From positions 51,619,501 through 51,683,500 of the forward strand of contig JANCRA010000001.1 of NCBI GenBank assembly GCA_024362935.1: 64,000 nucleotides of DNA, given 5' to 3'. This DNA comes from Setophaga petechia. Lineage: Eukaryota; Chordata; Aves; Passeriformes; Parulidae. A model generated the notes under the pieces. It was not told where the DNA came from. It did no database searches and worked only from the letters and a program-made list of their open reading frames with translations. Below, piece by piece: positions 49,237-63,772 of this stretch. Position 1 is the stretch's first letter. Each line of letters starts with the position of its first letter. Both the position numbers and the translations under genes were made by a program.

Positions 49237-52200
49237 ACTTGCTAAATTATTATTTCTCTCTTATGCACTGACACAAGCCTGTTCACTTCACATGCTTGCC
49301 ATACTGTGTGTTACAGTAAAATAGAATTGCTGGCAGGTACTAGAGACACTTCTTTGTCAATAGTCAAGCTACTGATATGCTACATTTAGTACCTATAAGT
49401 AAACAGGGCTGTGTTACTGCGTTAAAGGAAAATTCTTGACTGCACACTGCCCACTGAAAAAGCTGAATACTTGGGGCTGGCTCTTGGTGCCCTTAGTGAC
49501 CCTAAAAGCTGTGACAGCAACACAGCATTTGCCTTGTCCAGAATAAAGCCCTGCTCACTGGAACAGCAGGGAAAATCAACAAGAGGTGTAGCAGCAGCTG
49601 ATCGTGTCTGAAAAGCCTTCACTCTGTGTTACAGCCCTCCATGGGTGTCAAGCCTCTTTGCAGTGAGTTAGTGGTGTGAGGTTTTATGGATACAAGCAGA
49701 CCAGTCAGGCAGCAGCCACTTGGACACCTGTCACCAGGAGCCCAAAGTGGTGAAAGCCCAAGGCCCAGATTTACTTTCCTGACAAGCTGTGTCACAACAG
49801 TTGCTTCATGCTGCCAGCATTTATGTGTCACAGGCAGGTCTGTCTGGAAAACAAAAATTCTATTTCATCACTAACACTCAGGCTCTGACATTTGGTTCTG
49901 TTGCACAAGCAAGAGGATATGAAGAAGTTTCATGGAAAAATTCTGAAGCAACATGCAAGCTAAACATGCTTTTCCAGAATAGCCAAAACAACTTCCTGGG
50001 ATATGAAAGACAAAAAAGAAAAACTACAGCACTACAAATGCAGCTGAAAGCAGTACTGCTGGCTGTCCACAAGCCACTGATTCAGTCACTTTGTCCACAT
50101 TAGTGTTTAAGTATCCATTGTGTCCATGAAGAAGAAACCCAGCAAGACAGACTGCAATAAAGTTTTAAAAAAAATTCAAGTCCCAGTTCCAAATTATAGT
50201 AAGTAGATCTTTACACCTGGCAGCTGTGGGTAAGAATGCCAAGTAAATAGCTGTGCAGAGAGGCTTTTCTCTTACTGGCTCTGGCCAGACACATCATATT
50301 GGATCTGATCTTGAAAAAATTCTGAGTCTCATCAACCTCTTGGATTTGAGAGAGGATTTTCTCCTCTTCTAAACACCAACTGGAACCATTAAGAATGTCA
50401 CTTAATAGACTCAGAAGCAGTAAGGAAGAGAAACTAAGGCCAGCAAAAATCTCAGCAGCAATATAAAACGCAAAAGAACAGCAATTCAAGGGAATTTATG
50501 TTTTCATTTATTATCATAGTACCTTTCTCTACTCAGAGGGAGATTGAAAATAAATGGCATGCTCAAGTGAAATACAGAATGGATCAGGTTTTTGTGTTGT
50601 GAATATAAAATTGTGTCTGCTTTAAAGTACTCTGGGAGAACTAAATCTTCAGATGAAATTCTGTTTTCATTTTCATATGAAGATCCTGCTACAATGGCAA
50701 GAGGATATGCACTTTGGAGATCAGAGAAGACAGCTCTAGGGTGATTTACTTTAAATGAGTTGACTCACCCCTTACCAGTCAACCTACAGCCAGTCTACTG
50801 GCTGAAAAGTGAGGCATATTAGAGAGTGCTGTCCTGACAGGCTCAAGCTACAAAGCACCAAGCTGTAGAACCCCTATATTAATTCACAGATGGTTCAAAA
50901 ACTGCTTAAAAACATGGAAGCAACTACACAGATTTAGACCAAACATCCTACTTAAAATCCCACCTCTGACAGCAGCCAGTGTGGATGATTAAGAATGTAG
51001 ATGTGGGTACTTTCTTTGTCTAAGAGAGTTTTCTCCTAGTTATGGCCATGCACAATTTAAAAATCTTCTCATTAGGAGGTTACACGGTGACTATGCTCTT
51101 TACTGGTCACAAATATTGACACAAATTTCTCTAATGCCAGCTCCACAGCATCCTGAGGCAACAACAAGGTGCATGCAGCATAATTATAACCTGGTCTAGA
51201 GAAAGCCTTCCTCTTACTTGATTTTGTCATTTTTCTTCCCAGCTAGTGAGTCGTAGTCAAGTCAGTCTCTTCTGAAGGCATTGGGGATTGGATGGAGCCT
51301 TTTACCACTTGGTCAGCCAGGTTAATACACTAATTGAGGTTCTTTGTGCATGTTTCACAGGCTAAAGTCAGGTCCACCTAAACACCAGTTTGGCTGTCAG
51401 AGTGAAAGGGCTGAGTGTGGACAGGTGACCTCTGCAGACCTTTAGCTTTGGGCCAGCTCCTTTGGGACTAAGGAAGAAACTTGAGACAGCAGGGCTTGGT
51501 GTGAAGGAGCAAAAGGTCTCACACTGATTTCCCACTGCTTTACAACTTCTGTAATTGTGGCCCACACTATGGAAAATGTGATCTCTCTCCTCCTCCTCCT
51601 TTACTGGTTGGCTGAGTGACTCATTACCCTGTTTCTGCCCCAGAAAAACAACCTTTGCACTTTCATGGTTTGCAAATGCCCTGAAACACCTTCTGCTGTA
51701 GAACCAAGAGAGGTGAGTCAGAAAAGCTGTCTGAAACAGGCTGAATTTGATGGCCCTCCAAGGCTTGAGCAAGAGCCATTTGGTGGGAAAGTTGACCGGT
51801 TTTCAGGGATAATGGCAATCACTGCAATGACAATTTGTGTGTGCGGAGCTGAGTCACTAGTTGGCCATTTTCATTTGCTCAACAACCGCTTTCCAAAGTT
51901 GCTGAATGTTATGTTGTGTTGTTTGAAGGTTTTAGTATATACCATCATGCCATGAGCTCCTGGGTCAGGCTTTGTACTGTGATAAGAAAAGGAGCAGCTC
52001 AGAAACAATCAACACAGGCCAACAAATTGAGTCTGTAATGCTCCCAGGAGAAATTAGCCCATACTGAGCTCTGGACTACTGTGACATGAACACCTGCTGA
52101 GATCCCAAAAGACACCATTTTGGGGGATCTGTGCCCTTCTGCCACAACCTTCTATGTATGAAATCCGCAGGAAGGATTAATAATCCCTAAAACACCAACC

Positions 52201-55200
52201 ATTAGCAAATAAAAAGTATAGACTGCTTGACTTGTGTACAGTAACCCATAAAATCATGCTTAAAGGGATGGACACCCAAAAGACACTGTGCTCCTTAAAT
52301 CCGTGCAATTTCCAGGGCAAGTATTGCCCTAGTACATATAAAATAACTCTAAGATTAAGTTAAAATCTTCCCAGGTAACTTCATACACTTCCTCTCTCCA
52401 ACTCTTCTCCACACCCTGCTCCCCTCCCCAGCAAAAAAAAAGCTCTTTAGAAGTCTCTTTTCTTAATACAAATGACTACTCTTTAAACACATCACAGTTT
52501 TAAGTGCAGAGCTTCACTGTGTGGTCTGAATAGATGTAGATGGAAAGAGCAGGGCAGCAAGTTGGGGAGGTGGGCCTGCAGCAGGGCTGGCAACCCCCAT
52601 GCACCACCCCTGAGCCATACAGAATTTACTGAGCTTGGAATAAAGATCTGGTTACTCTACCATGATACCTGGCCAGCTGTGACCACTGCCAGGACACAGG
52701 AATACAGGAAAAGGTACCTATCCTCAGGACTAAATAGCAAACTGTTATTCAGGACCACTTTATTAATAAACCCAGAACAACCAGGAAGACTCAATGGTCT
52801 TTTTACTTCTATTCAAAATTTGGGTTCTATTTCACAGGAGAAAGAAGCAGAAAACAGAGTGTAACAGCACAGACTAACTTTCACCTCTCCCACACTGCAG
52901 CAAAGGTTACTTTCCTCAATTTCCATTTCAGAAGGCATCCACAAGACCAGCTGAGCTTACTGCCTCATTGTGACCCTGAGATGCTGTGGCTGATTTAAGA
53001 AAATGAGAATGATGTGTCTGTGTGCAGCAGATCAATAGCAGAACAGAAAGCCCAGACCACTGCCTCCCAATCCTAGCAAAAAAAAACTACTGGCATTCTC
53101 ACTGGCTTTTCCTCCTTCATGTTTTTGCAGAGTTGTAGAGTCCTTGCACTGATTCACATCCACCTGTATTTAGGTGTTTTTTTGTCAGTGACATCTATTT
53201 GTGCTCCCAACCACAATGCTTTGCACTGAAAAAGGTATGTCTGGAGTTTTCTATATGATGAATCAAAATCCACCCTCATACCTCTACCAGGTACTGCTCA
53301 CTGGAAAGTAAACCTTGTATTTTGATATGCTTGATGTGTTTGTTTTTATAAAGCCCACACAGACATACATGGTAAATGACAAGAGAAACTATCTCCCCCC
53401 TGCTTTCTGCCAGGTAAGCAAGACTTCCCTCTTCCTCAGTAAACAAGTTGTGTTATGATCAGCATGGGAAATGCATATATGAGTTTTATAGCTTTGGTGA
53501 TTTACTTCCAAATCTTTTGTTATTACATTAAAGTATTCACTGCAAGATAGAATGGTTAATATTTGTGTTTGATGTGCTTGCTTTGTCTAAATTAAAGAAC
53601 AGTTTGTTGATTACAATTTCAAACTCTGCAAATGAAACTTCACACTCCTGCAAATACATCTCCAGTTGTTATGAAAATATGTATGTTTCACACACTATAC
53701 ATAAAATAACCTGACATTGTGTAGGTAAAAAATCAGACAGGTCATAACTGAGAACATAGTCCAAAGTAAGACTAAATTACTAATACAGTTAAATACACCT
53801 ATCAATTATATTAAAACTTACTGAACCCACCTGTGCATGAGCAATTCTTGAAATTAGAGAAATTTTAGAAGTATTATAAATTAAGTTGCTTTAAGGGAGC
53901 GAGGCAAGTCACTGTCATGACCAGCTGAAAATAGTAGCATGAACTGCCATTCCACTGGCTAAAAACCTGAAAGCAGCAGATCCTACAGGGCAGATCCTAT
54001 CCTCTGCTGTCCAGAAGGAAAGGTCTACCTCATGCCCTTGTCCTGTCAAAACACCCTACACAGAAGATCTATCCCCTGGCAGATGTCAAAAGAAATTTCA
54101 TCCCCATGCTCAGGCTCTGACCCTACAATGAACTTTCCTTACCTGTATCAAGTCCTCCATCACCAGATGCTGGCTGGGAATGAGATTTTAATGAGGTCTG
54201 AGCCCCTCTGTATGACAAACTGTCTTTCAAACTGTTACATGATAAATGCCATTCTTAGTGCTCTGGATTACATTCCTTAAATTACATGACAAAACCAGGG
54301 AGCGTGGAAGGAAGATGGTCATATCTGTCAATATGTGTGTGTACAATTGATTCAATCCCACTGCTTTCTAAAATTTCTTGTTCTGATGGGAAGGACAGGA
54401 ACCTGAAACTATAAGCATCTGTTTGTCTTGCATGACTACAGATATGGGGAAAAATCCCAAGAGATATTAGAACCAATTCTTATTTGGGTGGTGGGATAAT
54501 GTACATAAAAAGGTCTCTGTTTTAAAACCTTTTGTTTCATGGGTGGCATCCATTGTTTACGCCATAATTAGATTGGACTTGCACCTCCTGCTCCCCTGAC
54601 TATTCACTCACTAGCATTTGCTGTGGTTGCATTCACATTCATTTTCTACTCCCTCTCTATGGATACTTCTGGCAAGTGAATTTCCTGGCAAGGATATTAT
54701 GGAAGCAGCAAGTTTTAATTTAACATCAGAGAAACACAGACAGAAAGTGTATTTTAAACTCATAAACACTAACAATGCATAGCAGAAACTTGCTTTAAAG
54801 AACTACTCTCATTATACTCTGGACTCAGTAAAGTGCTGAGGAACATACCTGTAAGCATTTTATGAAGTCCCTTTGAGTTCTTTGTTTTAATATTTTCCTG
54901 AACTGGAACCTCCATCTGGGGAGAGAAACAATACCTTGCTGTAAGTGATGTGCCTAATAAAAATGAATCAGCACAGCTTGCATTTTGATTGCCAATTACT
55001 TGCAATCAACTGCTTAGAAAAACTCACAGGGAAATGCTTAGAAATATTCATTAAAAATATTTGTGAACAATTTCAAGTTTACACCAGAAAGAATATCAAT
55101 AAATAAGTTCAATTGAATACAGGAAAGAAAATGTAAAATTGTTGCCAAATCAGCCATGAGGTGAGAATTCAGGTACTTTATTAATTTCTATTCCATCAGT

Positions 55201-56479
55201 GATTTACTTAGCTCTAACTGTAAGGTTATACAAACTAAAAATTCACCTTGCTGTTTGAATCTCTAACAGTGCAATTAATACCACTGGCTAGTTTTGGAAT
55301 ATGTTCCAATAAAATGTTTTATTTGAATGCATCTATAGTCACCATCAAAAAACTTCATTAAGCCTCAGTTACAACTGCTACTCAGAATTGAAGCTAGACA
55401 GAATGTATCATAAATACTGAAGGAAAAATTAAGCCTATAAAAAGCATGGCAAGTAATAGAAAGGGAAGCAAGATAAATATTCAAAGCAATTTCCATTTCA
55501 TGCACACTTCTGAATAACTATGAGAGTGGAAAGCACCAAAAATGCTAAAACAGCCATTAAAAAATAACTCTGACCCTTAAATCTGGCCCTCAATCAAGCT
55601 GAAAGAACACGCTTACTCAGCATCTTTGTTATGAGAGGATATTTAAAAGGTTCAAAGACAGAAACATTCAAGTTACAGTGAAAGATGAGAAGCTTTGCAA
55701 ACCTAATTCTCTTTTGGGTCCTAAAAATCTTCCCCTGCTTCTTGAAAAGCTGGATAAAAGATTAGGCAGAAATTAAAAGTTAAATTGCCCAGTTGTTCCA
55801 GACACCTCTTTTTCAAAAAGCTTTTTTGAAGAAATTGAAGCTTTTAAGGGAGAATTTCCTATTTCATAAGAATTGTTTCAATTCCTTCAATGAAGAATAA
55901 GAGGAAATGGAACATCTTCATGGGCTTTCTAAAGTCTGAAAAATAGGGGCTTTTTCTTTCATATAAAATGAGTACCACTCTGCTCAGGGATGATCTATTA
56001 AAAACACTGTCTAAGCAAACAGCTGCTAGAAGTGTGTTTTGTTCAGTGCTCATTCCATGTGAAAGTCACCCCATCAGCTAAACTGGCAACCTGGGCTTCC
56101 CATCTGCTTTTGCTGATTGAGCAACACTTACAAAACCACCTCACTTGCATCCAGCTGTGAAGATTTTAGCTGACCTTAAGGGTATATCTGCTTTCTCTCC
56201 AAGTTACTAACAGAGATCAGACCACCACCTATTCACCATTGATGGACAGAGAGGAATAATTTGGTAAATGTAGGGATGGGAGCTGTGTCACTGCCTCAGA
56301 AAGGATTTTTCCAATGGATGCATAGGAGGGGTTATGTTCAGGCGTCTCTAGTTCAATCACAGAGTAGAAGAGAATAGAAAGATCAACAAAAAGGTTTTAT
56401 TGCTGACTCTTATTCTTGCCATTGTCTGCTAAATGTAGCAGGTCATAGCACACTACAGTTTCTTGTCATGCCAAACCCG

Positions 56480-56860
56480 TGGTCAAATTCAAGGCATATT
56501 TTACCGCAAAAGTCAAAAATACTTTCAATGCTGTTCCTAGTGACATTCCAATTGTTGTCTTACAATTTGGCACCATTTATTCTTCTATTATTTCTTTCCT
56601 AAGAGTAAAATATCACTTGTATTAAGTAGGTGACAAAAGTGTTAACTTCTTTTAAGGAGGAGAATGAAATTAGGAAGAAGGCGAGTTGGATAATGGCTGT
56701 ATTATTCATGGGAATGCATACCTAATTTATATAGTGCTGCTAGTATGCCATCTAAATTTGCTGTAACTCCAATTAAGCCCATTTAAGTAATGAAAAGAAC
56801 TGCTCTACTGTGTCTGGTTATTAATTTCATGGTGTGTTTTACATATCAGAAAGAAAAACC
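56480..56860. promoter_or_regulatory. candidate conserved non-coding element (enhancer-like)
   Basis: Unique AT-rich sequence with several TAAT/ATTA cores (CCAATTAAGCCCATTTAAGT near 56770, GGTTATTAATTTCATGG near 56817) and CpG at about 56505 and 56682. No repeat and no plausible frame. The regulatory role is inferred from texture only. Confidence 0.25.
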
Positions 56861-59800
56861 ATATTCCTAACTGGTATGGTCATTTTACAACAATTACTAG
56901 CAAAACTTTCCAAGGTCCAAAAGTCCTTCCAAACAATATTACTTCTAGATCCTGTGATCAGATTTCTAAGTACTGGACAGAAGCTTTGGGCAAAAATATC
57001 ACAGGCAAATTAAATCTGCATGAAAATATTTAGCTGTCTGTCTGGAAGAGATGGAGTATTTAGCCATATTAACTAGTCCCCAAGACAAAGAATTTTTTGC
57101 AAAAAATCAAGTCTGAAAGTGTCCCTGTATTGGAAATCCATAAAATCAGATATAAACTTTGCAAAACTTAGGCACTTGAAATCCTTTAGAAAATTCAGAA
57201 TAAGTAAAAAATCATTTCAAGTTTTTCTAACAGGATTTTAAATGAGGTTAAACAATCTCAGTTCAATGCAACAAATACCACTCATACTGGGAACCAGTTT
57301 TGGAGAAGGGGTAACCTGTGTGGTTTTGAAAGACAGTATAAGGAGAGTAAAAAGTCATTAAATGATCTATTAAACCAGTGTTAAATTCTGCATTTTAACC
57401 AGCTGAAAGCAGGCAACTCCCACACTCATCACCACAATCAAGTGGCATAAGCCTGTGCAAGATGGGGTCCAATCTCATCAAGGACAAAGGAGGACTGAAA
57501 AAAGAGCTGCAGAAAGAATGATAAGGAACTCTCCATGAAGCTAATGACTCGAGTCATGTAGGAACACAAGCAGGTGTTATTTGTATTAGTAGTATTCACT
57601 CACACCAGCATTTGAAACTCTATTTTCAATCCATTAGTTCATTGCTAAGTCTTGTGCAATTAATTCTCTTTTACTTTTTCAGCTTCTTGTCCCTAGAACT
57701 ACCTTTAGCAGGCCATTTCTCCTTTGCCTAGCTACGAATAGATAAAGTAAATCTATTGAGTACAGTTAACAACAACGTTTTAGAAAGCTTTAAACTTTCT
57801 CTACCAAATATTTCACACAGTAAATGTGACATTCAGCAAGCAGGGGAAGAGAGAAGCTAAAGATGGGATTGATGCACTGGGAACTAGTTATGCAAAGTGT
57901 TGGGATCTTCCTACCTGCATGTCTTGTCCATTTGACTCTGCTTAGACAGCCCAAGCCCTTCCAGGAGGGTCACAGGAAAGGGAGGTGATTTGAAGGTCAG
58001 TGCTGACACACTGCCTGCCCTTACGTTCCTCAGGGAAATGAAGTCATCAAAACTAGAGAGGCATACACAGTCCTCATTGCTTAAGACTTGATATTCCTGG
58101 GTCAGTACTTTTCTTTGGTGGTAGGGCAATTTCCAAACACTGAAATTGTTAAATAGCAAGTAAGAGCAACTTTCTTTGAATTTTGGTGCCTCAGATGATG
58201 AGCTTGGTACTTCACATTTTGTTACCAAAAAGAAATGAGGCAGGCCAAAGAAGGGGAAAAATCCCCCAACATACCATAGAAAAGACTGTACTGGTCCACA
58301 TCTAGATATTAAGGAACTGGGGGGCCAAGAGGGCAAAAATGGATATATGCCATATTTTTCTAGACCTTCTAGTGCACAGAAACGCTCAAGTTCTCAGGTC
58401 AGCTTTCAATCTTACCCACTGTCCTCAGAAAAGAGTGTCCTCACACAAAGGCACAGATATGTTTCTGGCTAACTGATTAAGAGCCCTTTCCTGTACTTCA
58501 AACCCTCCCTGGCATAAATAATTTTGCTTCGTTTTTCTCTTATCCCCTTCAATTAATGCTTGTGTATGCATGCAATTCTCTTCTTACTTAGGTAGGGAAT
58601 TATGAAAAAGGAGCTTATAAAAATCAGAGCCAGTGTTCTCAGGCATGATCTTCCACTGGTCAGGTCCCACAGCCTTCTGTTTGTTTTTATTGGAGCAAAG
58701 GGTCACCTCCAAAATATTGCAGCTTATCTGTGCCTGGAGGGGGATTGCTCTAGCCCTCCTTTCAGACACCCAGGTTGGCAGGCTGACACCAGCAGCAACA
58801 TCAGGCATGCCTTTCCAAAGAGGGATTCACAGAAAAAAATCCAGCTCCTCCTGCACCACCTTCCTCACCCTGCCCACACAGTGCTGCCCTGTAGGTCAGG
58901 AAATACAGTAACCCAGTAACAGACCATGGCCTTTGTGTTGAGGTTGTCATGCCACAAGACAGAGACATCTCTAGCCTGGATTTTTTGGAATGAATCTTCA
59001 CTTTTTTATCCAGAGGGTGACAGAATGCTAATTTTTATGAAAATTAGAGGACAGCAGAGCCATCTCAGTAGAGGATGGGATGCCAAATACAGATAAAGCC
59101 CATCAAGAATGTGATCATCTTAGAACAAGGTCAAATGCCCAAATCTCCCAGTCTGAGTGTGAAGCTGGGACACGACAGCTAAGAAGGGTGATCACAGCCA
59201 ATACATGAGCATCAGACCAAAAATACCTGAAATTTCAATGCTCAGTGCCACAACCATGTGCCAAGACTCTAAATGACATTCCTCATCCACTTAAGATATT
59301 TAACCTCTGCTGCTCCTTCAACTGGGCTCCAGGCCTGCCAGCAGCATGGCAATGACTGAGAGTACTTCCATCATAATTCTGGGCTAAGCCACTGTTAGCA
59401 AAAATGCCACAGCAGGACAGGTGAGAGTGCAAGTTTAAAAATATGGTGCTGCATCAAGTGCTCACTGCATTTGCAGCTGCCAGAGGAAAAATAAGTGTCA
59501 CAATCATGTGGCCATCAGATGCCTTATTTTGTGCACATAGGCATAAAAACCTGAGGTAGGTACCTTAAAGAATGAATTAAAAAAATTCTTCCCATATTGC
59601 CATGCCTCCTAGCAGCCCCAGTCATTCCCCAGATATTGCTAGCCAAGAGAAATTAAAGGTAGGGATGACTGAAATGTAAAGGGGGAAAAAATCCTAGTTA
59701 TATATTAAATACTGATTAAAACTCACACTCTAGTAGTACAGGAGAGAAAGCTAAGGTCACTCAAGCTGTTAAGAAATGTCATTGTGTCACATTTGTGCCA

Positions 59801-59889
59801 AGAAAACTTAAACTAAGCAACACTACTTCGTAGAGTATTAAAGAGAGGTTGAGAATCAGATACACATGTTCATCACAAGATGAATGAAT

Positions 59890-60110
59890 TATAAATAGAC
59901 TTTTAAGATGGCAATAAAATCATTCATTACACTTTTAAAATGAAAAGATGGAATGAAAAAAGCAACCAATGTAATAATTGCTATCAATATCCACAGCTGG
60001 CAAGCAGCTGGATTTCAAATGGGCTTTCGTTCCTAAATGCCAAGAGCACTTAATTCATTGCTGTGAGTGCCTTTGTGAATTATAACTTCTGCAAACACTG
60101 TCTATTAGGG
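59890..60110. promoter_or_regulatory. candidate conserved non-coding element (weak)
   Basis: AT-rich unique sequence with AATAAAATCATTCATTAC and ACCAATGTAATAATTGC, an E-box-type CAGCTGG twice (near 59995 and 60009), and GGCTTTCGTTCC. The arrangement of homeodomain-type cores beside E-boxes suggests an enhancer. This is inference without alignment. Confidence 0.2.
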
Positions 60111-61158
60111 TGATATACACAGCCCCTGCACATTCTATGTGCAGAACACTGTATTAATCTGTGGAATAGCAAAACAGAGGGGATGGCTATGACCTACATC
60201 ATCAGAGCCATCTCTACAAGCAAAACATTGATAAAAACATTTCATCAGAGATAAGCCCACTTCTGGAACAGTTTTTCTGGAAACAAAGTTGTTTGAAACC
60301 AAAGGTGACCTCTAGTAAAATTAAAACCCTGCACCCACACTTTGGGGAAAAAAACCTTGTTTGTGAAGTCTGTGATCCTGCTGCACACAACAGTCACGCA
60401 CACAAACCCAAATTCCCACTTGACCAAAGAGAACAGGATCAACTCAAACCAGCAAAGCCTCAACAATTTACAGTGATGTTTTCTCTCCTTGCATTAAATG
60501 TCTTTTTACACCACAAGTATTAATCAGTGTCTGTAAATGTGAGTGGTACCCAAAATGTATCATCTTTCTTCCTTAATAGCCTGAAATAAGCTCCATGTAT
60601 CTGCTGGCAAAGGTCAGTCTTGCAGCAGCAGGTACAATATCCCCAGGAGCAGAGTTCCACTGAGCGTTCTGGATAAGCAACAGAACAGATTGCTCTGGGC
60701 ATCTCCAGACCTAAGGGGTCTTCAGAGTCATCTGCCACAAATAACATCACAACAGTGCTGCTGTGGCACTGTGCTCTGAGAACACAGGAGCATGATAAAG
60801 TTTGCAATTACAGATCTCAAGATCTATGTCTATACTTTCCAATAAGGCTCCCCCATTCTTTCTCTGCTGTGAAGGATAATAGATTTTTCTGGCCCTGAAC
60901 TGCATCAGTGCAAAGATTAGAGGAACTCTTGCGTTTCCTTCCAGTCCTAATTTCTGTGAATCTCTGACTTTGAAACCACAACACAGAATACAGCCTTAAC
61001 ATTCCAGGATGAGGAGTGTTTTATAAGGCGTAGGATTCAGAGGTTCTAAGGAAAAAGCAGCCCAGATCAAAAAATTACACCCTCCTACTACACAAAGCCC
61101 CTGTGGGCTGATATAGGAAAGTTACTGTGGCTGCTGAGATGATAACTGAAGGGCAGGG

Positions 61159-61177
61159 CAGGCACAGGCTGTGCCTG
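61159..61177. repeat. near-perfect 19-bp palindrome
   Basis: CAGGCACAG, one G, then CTGTGCCTG. The arms are perfectly complementary. Confidence 0.85.
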
Positions 61178-63143
61178 TATTATTTCATCAGCCGCAGCAG
61201 AGTTTGGGCATCTGTGTTCCACTGCAAACACCAGTGAGAGCAGCAGCTGCCTTAAAAGTTCTATTTAAAAATAGAGCACACATTTGTAGTGTGGCAGCAC
61301 AGTATTTTCAGGAAAGATACCAAATATAAAGCTATCTTTGAGGAATAATAAGTCCCCAAAATAAAAAGGAGTAAACTGAGTGAGGCATCTTCTGAAACCA
61401 GAGCCGAAGTTTACATTTAGTCAAGACACCAAAAATATCTCTTTTTTTGATTGCTACAAGCTGCCCTAAACCAAATAATTTGGGGCTTGTCAGTGGAACC
61501 TCCTAACTAGTGTAACAGTCCATCTGAAAAAAAACAGTATTAATTTATCATCACTATATTCAACTGGGAATCTTTGACCCGAGCCTACCGAGTGAAATCA
61601 CCATCATTTCAATAAAGAATTCCATCCGTGGAGATATTGAGCACACAGAGACACACTCAGATAGTAGCAGACAGTGTACTCCTTGTTGCAGAAGCAGAAG
61701 AGCCTTGTAGCATTGCCTGTTACTGCTTGCGGTGCTTACACATTCATTAGCACATTCTTGGGTGCCCTGTGTTCTTCTGCTTTTTCCTTGCAGGATTGTA
61801 GCTCGTATCCCCATGCTGCTGGTGAAAGAATTGCAACAGAGGCAGGCTGAGTTGCTCACATTCACATGAGAGCACTGCCTGAGCGTGAAGCTAAACCTGC
61901 TTCTCCAAACTGCAGACAAGCCTGCTAATGCTGGCTGGTTTCCTTCCTTGGTAACATGTTTGTGTAAAACTCTGTCACTGAGCTGGTGTGGTGATGGGAA
62001 TTGCTGCAGTGTGTACATACACCTCGGCTATCACAGTTTCTCTGTCTGCCCATCAATACATTCCCCTGGATAAGAAATGGTTTAATATCTGTTATGCAGC
62101 AGAGGTAAAAGCTCCCAAATAATCAGAATGGAAATGCTTCTGTGAGAACAAGAACTACTCTGAGCTACCCAGAGAAGAAGGGAACACTCACTTTCTGTAG
62201 AATGCACGACTCAAGGATTGAGCATTGAAAGTAAAATAGGAAAGACAAGTGAATTTAAATTTGTTTGGCATCTCAGAGCTAAGGGAAAAAGGCAACAGGT
62301 TCCCAGACTGCATGAGCCATTGGAGAGCACTAACACCACACTGTTACAGTCACTTCTGGATGCATTGCTTTCCCTCAAGGTCAACTTGGATATGGCTCAC
62401 GCTCTTCCCAAGCCACCTTCCCCAGGATGGATTCTCAGTCTCATGGAATTCAGACTTCCTGAGTCAGAGGTGCATATATTAGCCCCATAAATTTCTTCAG
62501 TTTTTTCTTTTAAATTCACATAAACTTTCAGTATTTATGTTGAGACAAGAGTCCCATGGGAACCTGGGTAAGACAGTCCATATGATGTATGAGAATCATG
62601 GCAAGAGGAGGGAGTTTTATTTTTATGTAACCTAATTTGTAGCCTACATGTTGCAAACAAAGCCTTAAAAATTTTACCACAGAGGCTAATTCATGAGCTT
62701 TAAAAGAACTCATCTATTCTCTATGGTAAAATATTATCCTTAGCTGAATTTTTTTTTTAGACCCAAATTACTCCAATTTTCCAGTTTCTAGCATGATACC
62801 AGGCAGACAGAGAGCCTTTGTTCCTAATACTGCTTCTTAACTCTGCTCATCCTAGTCTATACCCTGTGGGATGTGGTAGTAAGAATGGAGAAACCAATTC
62901 AAAGCTAAAAATACATCAAAAGCCGTATACAGCCACAGGATAGACAGAAATCAACAGAGTCCAACAAACTGTATTTCTACTGTCAGAATTTTCTTCAAGC
63001 TTAACTCTATTTGGAAATCTTACTGAAACCTAAGTATGAAACACAGTCTGCAACTCTGTAAGACAGATCTGTATTTCACAGTAACTTTTTTTCCTATCAG
63101 TCACTAAGTTCTTCGTAAGCTACATAATTTTTACAGCATTCAC

Positions 63144-63158
63144 TTTTTTTTTTTTTTT
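63144..63158. repeat. 15-base T homopolymer
   Basis: An uninterrupted T run followed by AGCC. It could look like a splice-acceptor tract, but no open exon-like segment follows it. Confidence 0.9.
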
Positions 63159-63728
63159 AGCCTAAAAAGCTGACCTTAAAAGTGACAAAAACACCTGCTC
63201 TGGCACTTAAATGACACAAATTTAGGTATTTTCTCTTCATGAATCTGGCATCAAAACCGTTCCCTCTGCTTACATACTACATGTCAGTAAACATAAAACT
63301 AGAAGAAAAACACATATATTTTTATGCCTTTTTTATACTATTTTCACAACTGAATTTCTTAGGGGCTAGGGAAACTAGGAGCCAAGCAAATCAATGTTAT
63401 GACACAGACCTTTCAACAAAAGACAGTTTAAACTTACCCTTCAGGCTCAGACACATTTTTTAATTTCCCTGCTGGAGAAAACTCAAGACTGACCATTCCT
63501 GTGTTACAAAAGACAGATTTTCTGTGATCTTCTGACGTAATTTAAAATGACAGTGCACATGCATGCAGCAAGGTGTGAGGTACAGGTAAGCAGCTGAGAC
63601 AGCTGTCTGGTTGCTTACTTGGGTTTGGGTTTCATTTTAAAGAGAAAAAATGCTCTATCAGCACAATTTTAGTCTCAGGGTCTTGCAACAGCAGCAGCCC
63701 AAGTTATGGGTGTGTGAGCTTTCCTCTG

Positions 63729-63772
63729 TTGTTTTTTTTTGTTGTTTCTTTTGCTTGATTGTTTGTTATTTT
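63729..63772. repeat. T-rich / TTTG-like low-complexity stretch
   Basis: Ten T or so followed by GTTGTTTCTTTTG and TTGTTTGTTATTTT. It is one of the few G+T-biased tracts on the + strand. Confidence 0.75.

Noticed and set aside
49014..49238. Minus-strand hydrophobic frames that look like membrane proteins
   Set aside because: Translation of the A+C tract gives F, W, G, V and L by composition only.
61560..62018. 152-codon minus-strand open frame
   Set aside because: Composition is unlike a folded protein and no family motif is seen. With 64 kb in six frames one or two frames of this size are expected.
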